Shown here piece by piece: positions 16,418 to 22,531 of a stretch of DNA of 25,898 nt. Numbering within the stretch: position 1 is the stretch's first letter; the number at the start of each line of letters is the position of its first letter. The stretch is taken from the NCBI GenBank assembly GCA_016213865.1, contig JACQZL010000007.1, positions 1 through 25,898 of the forward strand. Direction: 5' to 3'. The stretch comes from Candidatus Rifleibacteriota bacterium. GTDB taxonomy: Bacteria > UBP17 > UBA6191 > JACPRK01. The notes beneath the pieces are model-generated. The model was not told the origin of the DNA and searched no databases. It saw only the letters and a program-made list of their open reading frames with translations. Made by a program: the position numbers and the translations under genes.

Positions 16418-16852
16418 GCTGTCCTCGAGGTCGGAGTCGAGAGCGCCGGCGACCTGTGGACCCGCCGCGGCGACGCCTGACCGATGCCCAGGTCCCGGAG
16501 AGCCGGGGCCTGCCGCCTCCGGACGCGGTCCCACCAAGCTCATGTCGCCCATCAGGACGTTGAAGAGCTGAGGCAGCTCGTCCAGCTTGTATCGGCGGAG
16601 GATCCGGCCGAGCCTCGTGAGCCGCGGATCGTCGCCGGCCGTCGAAGGCCCTCCCAGCCGGTCCGCGTCGGGCACCATGGTTCGGAACTTGAGGACCCGG
16701 AACCGCCGGCCGGCCAGGCCGACCCGCGTGCCGCCGTACAGCGCGGTCCCGCCATCGCCGAGCTTGATGGCGAGGGCCAGGACGGCGTACACCGGCAGCA
16801 AGACCACGACAGCAGGCAGCGTGATGCAGAGATCGAACGATCTTTTCAGCAT
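16418..16852 (-). pseudogene. Truncated bacterial sugar transferase (polyprenyl-phosphate glycosyl-1-phosphate transferase), fused in frame to the transketolase gene
   Basis: From ATG 16852 (GGAGG 9 bp upstream) the protein begins 'LKRSFDLCITLPAVVVLLP', a single membrane segment. The family core follows: 'FRVLKFRTMVPDA' (51-63), 'LDELPQLFNVLMGDMSLVGP' (90-109) and the end of 'VGPRPE'. The usual 70-90 further residues, with the 'PGITG' and 'D-Y-Y-x-x-x-x-S' motifs, are missing. A Gly/Pro/Ala-rich 33-residue stretch with no family features leads straight into the transketolase ATG with no stop codon. The intact enzyme would start glycan synthesis by loading a sugar phosphate onto undecaprenyl phosphate. 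Either the gene has suffered a deletion, or an assembly collapse in GC-rich DNA removed its end. I did not find the missing motifs in the other two frames of this gap. Confidence 0.75.
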
Positions 16853-17014
16853 GAAGCAAGTCCTCCGGCCCTCGCGATCCGCACCGACCGTCGCCGCGGG
16901 CCCGGGGAAAGCGCGCCCCTTCCGAGGAAGAGCTGGCGCCCGCGACGATTCGAAGGCCTGTTGACAGGCACGAGGGCAAAATACGGCCCCAAGAGAAAAG
17001 CGGCACATCGATGC

Positions 17015-17179
17015 GGGCGCGTCCCTGAAACGTGGAAAACTCGGTGGTGGCCGGTCTCCAGACCGGCCGAGAAGCTGCGCCAGTACTGGCGGGTCTGTCC
17101 TTCGATACGCGGCCTGACAGCCGCTACTCAGGATGCACGGGCACCCGCTACCACCAGGACAGGGAGAAGCCCCCGACGC
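17015..17179 (-). repeat. Interspersed palindromic element A, copy 2 (inverted)
   Basis: The 113-bp core is at 17043-17155 in reverse orientation. It differs from copy 3 at only two positions. It keeps the perfect CGCCAGT-ACTGGCG palindrome and the GGCCGGTCT...AGACCGGCC hairpin. Flanking similarity extends 28 bp toward 17015 (20 of 28 match copy 3) and about 24 bp toward 17179 (similar to copy 1). Confidence 0.9.
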
Positions 17180-17212
17180 AGTGATGCGACTTCCCGCCTT
17201 TCAGGGACCCTG

Positions 17213-17481
17213 CCCTCCCCACTGGGTGCATACTCTGCGCATGGGTAGTCTGTTGGCTTATCCAGAGCCGGAACCGGTGGCCGGTGACAGGCAACCGGTT
17301 GCCAGTAACCAGTAGCCGGTAGCGAGGGCTCGTTGCAGGGCTCCAGATAGGCTGCTGGTTGGTTCGCAGGGGACGCCGAACGAGCCTGCCGGCGATCCGG
17401 CATCACCGGCTACTGGCTACTGGCTACTTGTTCCGGCCGCACTAGGAAAACTACCCACGCGCAGAGCATGCACCCTCCCCA
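17213..17481. mobile_element. MITE-like nested palindromic element with probable target-site duplication
   Basis: Outer inverted repeats of 26 bp lie at 17224-17249 and 17450-17475 and match at 24 of 26 positions. Inside, a second pair at 17301-17320 and 17406-17425 matches at 19 of 20, built from CCAGTAGC-type units. An innermost pair GGCTCGTT (17327-17334) and AACGAGCC (17379-17386) is perfect. The direct repeat CCCTCCCCA stands at 17213-17221 and 17473-17481, consistent with a target-site duplication, although its last copy shares three bases with the inverted repeat. No transposase is encoded, so any movement would need an enzyme elsewhere. It sits just upstream of the zinc-finger gene. 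Confidence 0.7.
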
Positions 17482-17513
17482 ATTCTCGGGTCGCCCCACC
17501 CGCGGAGATCGCG

Positions 17514-17519
17514 TATCCT
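17514..17519 (+). promoter_or_regulatory. Possible -10 element close to the start of the RING-like gene
   Basis: TATCCT at 17514-17519 lies 8 bp before ATG 17528. No ribosome-binding sequence or matching -35 is visible. Transcription starting about 7 bp after this box would give a nearly leaderless message. The same GTATCCTGA string occurs at 22427-22435, ahead of the aminotransferase gene. Confidence 0.25.
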
Positions 17520-17527
17520 GAACGGTC

Positions 17528-18307
17528 ATGGTGATCCTCGCCGAGGAGGCCAACCGGCTCATAGAAGGCCTGGCGCTCGAGTACCGGGGCGAGGTCACCT
17601 TGCGGATGGGACCCGTCAGTCCCTATCCCGAGATGGCCTTCTACCACGCGCGTCGGCAGGCCACGCTCGACCTGGTGACGACGAGCGGCCAGGAGCGCGT
17701 GAACCTGACGCTCACACCCGATCCGAAGACGGTCTCACGCCTCTTCGACCTTCGGCTGTTCCCGCCCAGGGAGCTCGACCCGTTCCTGGGGTGGCTGCGC
17801 ATCCGGGACAGGCGCGTCCAGGAGGCCCTCCAGGCCGGAATGTTCCGGCTCCATACATCCGACCTGGGCCTCTTGCGCAACTACTTCAGCGAGGCGGCCA
17901 CCTTCCGCATCCGGGAGCTTGCCGGCATCGAACGACAGCGCCAGCTAGCCATGGCCTGGACACCGGGGCGGTTCCTGGTCCAGAAGCCCGTGGCCCGGTT
18001 TCGTCTGGAGGAGGTCCACCGGATCGTCGAGCTGTCGCTGGGCATCCTCGGATGTCTGCAGGACGGCGGCATCCAGAGCCGCGGAGACGACCGGGAGATC
18101 CGCTTCGTTCCGGTCCTGCTGGCCGACCAGGTGCGCCTCGACCCCACCGGCGGGGCGTGCCGCGTCTGCGGGGAGCGGCTCGGCCCGCTCGTGGTCGCCT
18201 GCGCGACGTGCTCGACCCTGCACCACCCCGATTGCTGGCAGTACACGGGGCGCTGCTCGATCTACGCCTGCGGCGGCACGCGTTCCATCGAGCGCAAGCG
18301 CGGGTAG
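17528..18307 (+). CDS. Protein with C-terminal prokaryotic RING-like (treble-clef) zinc finger
   Basis: This gene encodes 259 residues. The first 200 form an unrecognised alpha/beta region with no membrane segment. The C terminus has C211/C214, C225/C228, H233 (or H232), C236, C243 and C248. The pattern 'LHHPDCWQYTGRCSIYAC' is characteristic of the Prok-RING_1-type fingers described by comparative genomics. These are treble-clef domains related to eukaryotic RING/PHD fingers, and their bacterial function is largely unknown. Protein binding or a ubiquitin-like transfer role has been proposed for some relatives. No E1, E2 or ubiquitin-like gene is nearby, so no pathway can be assigned. The gene is monocistronic and convergent with the dehydrogenase-like gene 14 bp away. 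The ATG lacks a ribosome site. Confidence 0.75.
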   Translation: MVILAEEANRLIEGLALEYRGEVTLRMGPVSPYPEMAFYHARRQATLDLVTTSGQERVNLTLTPDPKTVSRLFDLRLFPPRELDPFLGWLRIRDRRVQEALQAGMFRLHTSDLGLLRNYFSEAATFRIRELAGIERQRQLAMAWTPGRFLVQKPVARFRLEEVHRIVELSLGILGCLQDGGIQSRGDDREIRFVPVLLADQVRLDPTGGACRVCGERLGPLVVACATCSTLHHPDCWQYTGRCSIYACGGTRSIERKRG

Positions 18308-18321
18308 CGCCGCCCTGCCGC

Positions 18322-19260
18322 TCAGTCCTGCAGAGCGCCGACCTTCGATAGGAGCGAGCCGAGCTTTTTTCGCCCCGCGACGGTCTTCAGTTCCTTCTCG
18401 AGACGGGCGAAGACCGCGGGACCTTCCGCCAGGTAGGCCGTCCCGATCTGCACCGCCGCGGCACCGCACAGGACGTGACCGAAGGCGTCCTCGCCGGTCC
18501 ACACGCCGCCGGCGCCGATGACGGGCAGGGTCCCGCCCAGCGCCCGCCACATCTCGCGGATGTTCCAGCGGGCCTGCCGCAGGACGTCGCGGCCTCCGAT
18601 GCCGCACAAGCCCTCGGCGCACGCGAGGCGCGAGGTCTCGGAGTTGAGGTCCAGGTCCAGCCCGGCCGGAGGACCGCTGGCTACCACGGCGTGAACGCGG
18701 GAGCTGACCAGCAACCGGGCCATCGCTTCGATCTGGCCGATGTCCTGGTACGGAGGCAGCTTGACCCAGAGATCGGCGGTCGTCGTTTCGCGGGCTCCCT
18801 GGAGGACCTGGTGAACCATCTGGAAGTCGTGTCCGAGCTGGGTCTTGGTGGCGGCGCCCGGCCACGCCAGGTCCAGCTCGATGGCGTCGGCGACGCGTCC
18901 CAGGATGCGCGCGGCCCGCACGTACTCGTCGACCGTGAAGCCCACGACGCTGACCACGAGGGGCCTGTCGCACCGTGCCCGCAACTGGCGGAGCTGTTCG
19001 GCATAGGCCTCGCAGCCCGGGTTCTCGAGTGGCTCGGTCCGGCCCGACTGGCCGCGTTCGACGTCCACGTACCAGTCGTTCGAATCCTGGCCCGCCCTGG
19101 CTGCCACGGTGACGGGGCCGACCACGATGGCCCCGGTGTGGGAGCGGGTCAACGCCTGCAGGTCGCCGTCCCGCAAGGAGCGGGGACCGGCGGCGTTCAT
19201 GACGCAAGGTGTCAGGGTGATGCGGCCGAGGGTGACGGCGAGGTCGCTGCGTGGGGTCAT
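18322..19260 (-). CDS. Dihydroorotate dehydrogenase-like FMN protein with altered active site
   Basis: This gene encodes 312 residues spanning a whole TIM-barrel of the class 1 dihydroorotate dehydrogenase type. Preserved parts include 'MNAAGPRSL' (21-29), 'WVKLPPYQD' with Lys167, and the phosphate-binding end 'IGAGGVWTGEDAFGHVLCGA' (248-267) followed by 'VQIGTAYLAEGP'. The active-site strand reads 'ELDLAWPG' (128-135) where the enzyme has 'ELNLSCPN', so the catalytic base Cys is Trp133 and the Asn is Asp130. The early 'TKS' lysine region reads 'VVGPVT'. FMN may still bind, but ordinary dihydroorotate oxidation looks unlikely. It is the last gene of a minus-strand string, 10 bp after the pterin dehydratase. 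It may be a paralogue with another substrate. Confidence 0.8.
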   Translation of the reverse strand: MTPRSDLAVTLGRITLTPCVMNAAGPRSLRDGDLQALTRSHTGAIVVGPVTVAARAGQDSNDWYVDVERGQSGRTEPLENPGCEAYAEQLRQLRARCDRPLVVSVVGFTVDEYVRAARILGRVADAIELDLAWPGAATKTQLGHDFQMVHQVLQGARETTTADLWVKLPPYQDIGQIEAMARLLVSSRVHAVVASGPPAGLDLDLNSETSRLACAEGLCGIGGRDVLRQARWNIREMWRALGGTLPVIGAGGVWTGEDAFGHVLCGAAAVQIGTAYLAEGPAVFARLEKELKTVAGRKKLGSLLSKVGALQD

Positions 19261-19270
19261 CTGGGTCGTT

Positions 19271-19609
19271 TCAGGGAGAGAGCCGATCGATGTGGGCGGC
19301 CAGGATGAAGTCGTTCGCGTGGAGTCCGTTGATCTTGTGAGTCCAGAGGTTGAGCTTGACCCGATTGTAGTGGATCTCGATGTCCGGATGGTGGCCTTGT
19401 TGCTCGGCCACGCCGGCGACGCGGTTGACGAACTTCATCGCCTCGACGAAATCGCCGAAGATGAAAGTCCGGGCCAGACGCCGGGCGTCGGCCGAGAGCT
19501 CCCACCGCGGGACCTGCCGTGACAGAAGTCCCGCGGCGTCCGGCGTCAGAGGCGGGACATCGCTGCGGCAGGGGATGCACTTCTCGGATGCTGAGGGCTC
19601 GGGAACCAT
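19271..19609 (-). CDS. phhB: Pterin-4a-carbinolamine dehydratase
   Basis: This gene encodes 112 residues, the usual length. The signature 'EQQGHHPDIEIHYNRVKLNL' carries His73, His74 and Pro75, followed by 'WTHKINGLHAND' with His91, the catalytic set of the family. The N-terminal 'CIPCRSDVPPLT' resembles the Cys-pair head common in bacterial members. The enzyme dehydrates 4a-hydroxytetrahydropterin, recycling the cofactor of aromatic amino acid hydroxylases; some bacterial members serve molybdopterin or other pterin enzymes. No hydroxylase gene is in the window. The ATG has a strong AGGAGG 6 bp upstream. It lies 141 bp after the macrodomain gene and 10 bp before the dehydrogenase-like gene. 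Confidence 0.93.
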   Translation of the reverse strand: MVPEPSASEKCIPCRSDVPPLTPDAAGLLSRQVPRWELSADARRLARTFIFGDFVEAMKFVNRVAGVAEQQGHHPDIEIHYNRVKLNLWTHKINGLHANDFILAAHIDRLSP

Positions 19610-19750
19610 GGCGCCTCCTGGCCAGGCTGACCGTTGCCTGGAACGTCGGGGACGTGACGGGACAGCCTTCCCTTGCCGGCTTCCGGGCTTCGAGCGTCGC
19701 TGGCCGGGGTCGGGCTCGTCTCGGGAGGACGAGGCCCCGGAGCTTGCTGC

Positions 19751-20308
19751 TCAGCCAACCTGAATCTCTTTGCGGGCGGCGGCGAGCTCTCTCAGGGCCG
19801 TCTCGTAGGCCGCGAGCGTCACGCCGTCGAAGAGTACGAATACCACCCTGTCCAGCTCGACCGCTCGCGGGAGGTGCGAAAGGACCGTCGCGAGCGCAAC
19901 TCGCGCCGCCTGGTCGACCGGGTATCCGTAGATGCCCGTGCTGATGGAGGGGAAGGCAAGGCTGCGGCAGTGGTTCTCCTCTGCCAGTTCCAGGCACCGG
20001 CGGTAGGCGCCGGCCAGCAGGTCGGCCTCCTTCTGAGCGCCTCCGCGCCAGATCGGCCCGACGGCGTGGAAGATGAAGCGCGCCTTCAGGTGCCCGGCGC
20101 CCGTGGCAACAGCCGACCCGGTGGGGCAGCCTCCGAGACGCGCGCAGTCCTTCATCACCGAGGGCCCCGCCGCCCGGTGGATGGCGCCGTCGACGCCTCC
20201 GCCGCCCGCCAGATGGCTATTGGCGGCATTGGCGATCGCGTCGGTCGCCTGATCGGTGATGTCCCCGAGAACCAACTCCAGGCTCTTTCCAGAAATGGTG
20301 ACTTTCAC
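19751..20308 (-). CDS. Macrodomain protein (YmdB-like ADP-ribose or O-acetyl-ADP-ribose hydrolase)
   Basis: This gene encodes 185 residues from a GTG start, which has GGAGG 7 bp upstream and begins exactly at the first strand of the fold. The macrodomain signatures are 'GDITDQATDAIANAANSHLA' (15-34), 'GGGVDGAIHRAAGP' (36-49) with Asp40, and 'SISTGIYGYPVDQAA' (121-135). These residues bind ADP-ribose and, in the MacroD/YmdB group, support removal of O-acetyl or protein-linked ADP-ribose. The protein is cytoplasmic, with no export signal. An in-frame ATG at 20371 would overlap the HAD gene and lacks support. No ADP-ribosyltransferase is visible next to it. The gene follows the HAD gene by 44 bp, suggesting co-transcription. 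Confidence 0.93.
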   Translation of the reverse strand: MKVTISGKSLELVLGDITDQATDAIANAANSHLAGGGGVDGAIHRAAGPSVMKDCARLGGCPTGSAVATGAGHLKARFIFHAVGPIWRGGAQKEADLLAGAYRRCLELAEENHCRSLAFPSISTGIYGYPVDQAARVALATVLSHLPRAVELDRVVFVLFDGVTLAAYETALRELAAARKEIQVG

Positions 20309-20352
20309 GTGGCAGCCTCCGTGGTGGAGTGTGTCCGGTCGAGCGCCTCGCG

Positions 20353-21201
20353 TCAGGGAAGCCAGGACCATCGGAAGTTCCCGATCATGGGAATCCCGGC
20401 GTCGACCGGCGGTGCCTTCGGCGAGTGGTTCGTATCCAGCAGCACCGTCAGAGCCTCGGGAAAGGACTTCTGCAGGGCATTGCAGTTGCCGGGCTCGTTG
20501 TCGAAGCTCGCCACGACCGTTCCCAGGGCGTTGATCGTCTGCTGGACCTTCTCGCTCCCCTTGAACTGGTCGTCGCGGACGCCGCTCTTGAGGCTCATGA
20601 GGAGCTCCCCGCGGCCGGGCCCCAGGGGGAAGCCTGCCGACCGGATCGTCTCCACGGTGCCCGGGTACATCTGGGACTCCTCTCGCCCGGTCAGATAGAC
20701 GATGAGGCCGCCGGCCTTCTGAACGGCGTTGACGTAGCCGACGGCGCCGCAGACGGGCCGGTCGTGGCGCAGGTACTCGTTGCTGAAGAAGCGCTTTTTC
20801 CAGAAGACATAGGCGTGCTTGTGCTGGTGGGGCCCGACGAGCCCCAACTGAGCGAACATGTCCTCGACGGCGTAGGGAAGGTCCTCGGGGCGCCAGGCCG
20901 CGACCTGCCGGGCCATCCCGGGATAGAGGTGCCGGTGGGTCCGGGCGAGCTCACTGAAGATCGCCTTGTGTCGGCAACCCGCATCGAAGAGCGTCGCGTC
21001 CAAATCGAAGATGACCACGGGCGTGCGGCCCTGCAAACGCATCTGGCGCGTGACCGCCACCACGCCGCTCAACACGGCGTTCTGGCGCGGGGTGGCGAGC
21101 GCCTTTCCGAATCCCACCCCCTCCTCGGCCGCCAAGGGCAGCAGCGGCAACAGGGCAGTGGTGACTGTAACCAGGGTACGTGCGAGGCTCCTCTTCAGCA
21201 T
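20353..21201 (-). CDS. Secreted HAD-superfamily phosphatase
   Basis: This gene encodes 282 residues. A signal peptide is clear: positive 'MLKRSLART', then a hydrophobic core, then 'LAAEE' as the likely cleavage region near residue 25. HAD motif I 'IFDLDATLFD' gives the nucleophile Asp66 and acid Asp68. Motif II Thr171 is in 'VYLTGREE', a motif III lysine lies at 214 or 218, and motif IV Asp234 is in 'SFDNEPGN'. It should hydrolyse phosphate esters outside the cytoplasm, like class B or C acid phosphatases, but the substrate is not predictable. ATG 21201 has AAGGAG 9 bp upstream. It is the first gene of the string leading to the macrodomain gene. The upstream intergenic region carries repeat A copy 3. 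Confidence 0.85.
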   Translation of the reverse strand: MLKRSLARTLVTVTTALLPLLPLAAEEGVGFGKALATPRQNAVLSGVVAVTRQMRLQGRTPVVIFDLDATLFDAGCRHKAIFSELARTHRHLYPGMARQVAAWRPEDLPYAVEDMFAQLGLVGPHQHKHAYVFWKKRFFSNEYLRHDRPVCGAVGYVNAVQKAGGLIVYLTGREESQMYPGTVETIRSAGFPLGPGRGELLMSLKSGVRDDQFKGSEKVQQTINALGTVVASFDNEPGNCNALQKSFPEALTVLLDTNHSPKAPPVDAGIPMIGNFRWSWLP

Positions 21202-21353
21202 GCGGGGCGTCTCCTTGCGGTTCCGTTGACTGCGACTGCGAGGACTGCGGACCTGTCGAGGCACTTCCCATGATCTTGCGCTACCGTCTTATCATGGGCC
21301 GGCGGTCCCTTCAAGAAAACGTGGGCACCCGGGGGTGCATGTCTCGTAGGTGG

Positions 21354-21518
21354 TCCCTCGGGGTAGAACCTCAGACTGGTGGTGGCGGGTGCCCGTGCAT
21401 CCTGAGTAGCGGCTGTCAGGCCGCGTATCGAAGGACAGGCCCGCCAGTACTGGCGCAGCTTCTCGGCCGGTCTGGAGACCGGCCACCACCGAGTTCCTCA
21501 CGATCTGGGGACGCTCCC
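21354..21518 (+). repeat. Interspersed palindromic element A, copy 3
   Basis: The core is at 21378-21490 (113 bp), with perfect GGTGGTGGC/GCCACCACC ends, GCGGCT-GTCA-GGCCGC (U-G closing pair if transcribed), the 14-bp palindrome CGCCAGTACTGGCG and the GGCCGGTCT...AGACCGGCC hairpin. Weaker similarity to copies 1 and 2 continues to the left (TCGGGG, 21354-21377) and to the right up to GGGACGCTCCC (21508-21518). It occupies the gap between the divergent HAD and PEGA-like genes. Confidence 0.9.
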
Positions 21519-21535
21519 AGCGACACCTCCCGGTC

Positions 21536-21565
21536 TTCACCGTGCCTTTGCCGCGCCCGTATCAT
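21536..21565 (+). promoter_or_regulatory. Possible promoter of the PEGA-like gene
   Basis: TTCACC (21536-21541) and TATCAT (21560-21565) are separated by 18 bp and face the gene at 21615, just after repeat copy 3. The matches to the sigma-70 consensus are moderate. Confidence 0.3.
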
Positions 21566-21614
21566 CCAATCAGTTGAGCGGACCGATGGTTGGTCTGTCG
21601 ACAAGGAGACGCGT

Positions 21615-22295
21615 ATGAGGACAAACTCGATTCTGGCGCTGGCTTTCTTCTTCACGCTGGCCGTCGCGGCCCAGGCGGCGGGCTCCGCCGTGGTCACGGC
21701 AGAGGGCCCCGCGGACGTGATCGTGGACGGCCAACGGGTCGGCACCGCCCCGGTGACGGTCTCGGGCCTCGCGGCGGGGGCGCACGACATCCGGGTCGTG
21801 AGCACGGCCACGGGCGAAACGAAGACCTTCACCATGGTCGCCCCGTCCCGGGTGGCGGTCGAGAAGAGCTTCCATGCCAGCTTCGAGCGCCCTGTCGCCG
21901 TGACAGTCGTCAAGGCCGGGGGGATGCTCACAGTCCTGTCGAACGCCCGGGCCCTCGTCTATCTCGACAAGGCGCTGGTCGGCCCCGCGCCGCTCTCGAT
22001 TACGGATGTCGGAGCCGGGTACCACGTGCTCGAGGCGGTCAACGAGCGAACCGGAGAAGTCCTGGTGAAGCCGCTCAGCCTGCCCGACACGGCCAGGTTC
22101 GAGCGGACCGTCGAGTTCGTCTTCCCTGCCTCCGTCGTGCGACTCGAGCCGCTGAGGTACGTCCGCTATCCGACGACAGTGGTCGTCGCTCCGTCGTACT
22201 ACCGCGGTGGCCACTACTACCGCTCGTCTCACGACCGCGGTTGGCATGGTGGCTACGATCGGCACCGCGGCGGCTCGCACCATCGCCGGCGGTAG
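21615..22295 (+). CDS. Exported PEGA-like beta-domain protein with Gly/His/Arg/Tyr-rich tail
   Basis: This gene encodes 226 residues with AAGGAG 6 bp before the ATG. A signal peptide ends near 'AAQAAGS' (about residue 21). Two tandem beta-sandwich-like repeats follow: 'GPADVIVDGQRVGTAPVTVS' with 'GLAAGAHDIRVV', then 'ARALVYLDKALVGPAPLSIT' with 'DVGAGYHVLEAV'. This 'x-V-Y-V-D-G-x-x-x-G-x-x-P' pattern is the hallmark of PEGA and related surface domains, usually involved in binding wall or membrane partners. The last 35 residues are rich in Gly, His, Tyr and Arg and may bind metal or polyanions. It is a single-gene unit. Its function beyond an envelope location is unknown. Confidence 0.75.
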   Translation: MRTNSILALAFFFTLAVAAQAAGSAVVTAEGPADVIVDGQRVGTAPVTVSGLAAGAHDIRVVSTATGETKTFTMVAPSRVAVEKSFHASFERPVAVTVVKAGGMLTVLSNARALVYLDKALVGPAPLSITDVGAGYHVLEAVNERTGEVLVKPLSLPDTARFERTVEFVFPASVVRLEPLRYVRYPTTVVVAPSYYRGGHYYRSSHDRGWHGGYDRHRGGSHHRRR

Positions 22296-22402
22296 ATCGC
22301 TGACCTGACACGGGCGGTTCCAGCCGCTTGCTGACGCTTGCGGCTATGGGCTGACGTGACTGCCCCACTGCCCGCTGCTTGGCTGGCGGCCCCCGGGCCC
22401 GT

Positions 22403-22433
22403 TTGACACCTCGCGCGGGGAGGATGGTATCCT
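22403..22433 (+). promoter_or_regulatory. Promoter-like sequence ahead of the aminotransferase-pckA pair
   Basis: A perfect TTGACA (22403-22408) and TATCCT (22428-22433) are 19 bp apart, slightly longer than ideal. They lie about 100 bp before ATG 22532 in an otherwise gene-free 236-bp gap. Confidence 0.4.
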
Positions 22434-22531
22434 GACCCCGTGTGACGACGATGTCCCTGCAGCGGGACCGCCCGGAAAGCGGCGGGCGCGGCAGACGGAC
22501 GGAACCGGCAACACGGAGGTCGATTCACCTC

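Larger units (their letters stand above)
16853..17527. other. Gene-free region dominated by two palindromic elements
   Basis: No convincing gene is present in about 675 bp between the divergent sugar-transferase and zinc-finger genes. It holds one copy of repeat A (17015-17179, inverted) and a MITE-like element (17213-17481). The remaining 16853-17014 should carry the promoter of the minus-strand operon, but I see no clear -35/-10 pair there. Confidence 0.7.

Noticed and set aside
16418..16530. The missing sugar-transferase C terminus displaced by a frameshift
   Set aside because: Reading the other two frames gave no 'PGITG' or 'D-Y-Y' motifs, so sequence is missing rather than shifted.
18360..18372. 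T-rich run GAGCTTTTTTCGC as a terminator for the RING-like gene
   Set aside because: It codes for Lys residues in the 3' end of the convergent dehydrogenase-like gene, and no GC hairpin precedes it.
20309..20371. N-terminal extension of the macrodomain protein to ATG 20371
   Set aside because: It would overlap the HAD gene and add residues outside the fold. GTG 20308 has a good GGAGG site.
17043..21490. A CRISPR array
   Set aside because: The three similar blocks are 113-bp palindromic elements separated by kilobases, not short regularly spaced repeats.
22322..22345. AGCCGC...GCGGCT hairpin after the PEGA-like gene as a terminator
   Set aside because: Short stem, large loop and no following T-run.
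22442..22531. N-terminal extension of the aspartate-type aminotransferase
   Set aside because: Thirty Arg-rich residues unlike the family, whereas ATG 22532 begins at the expected helix.
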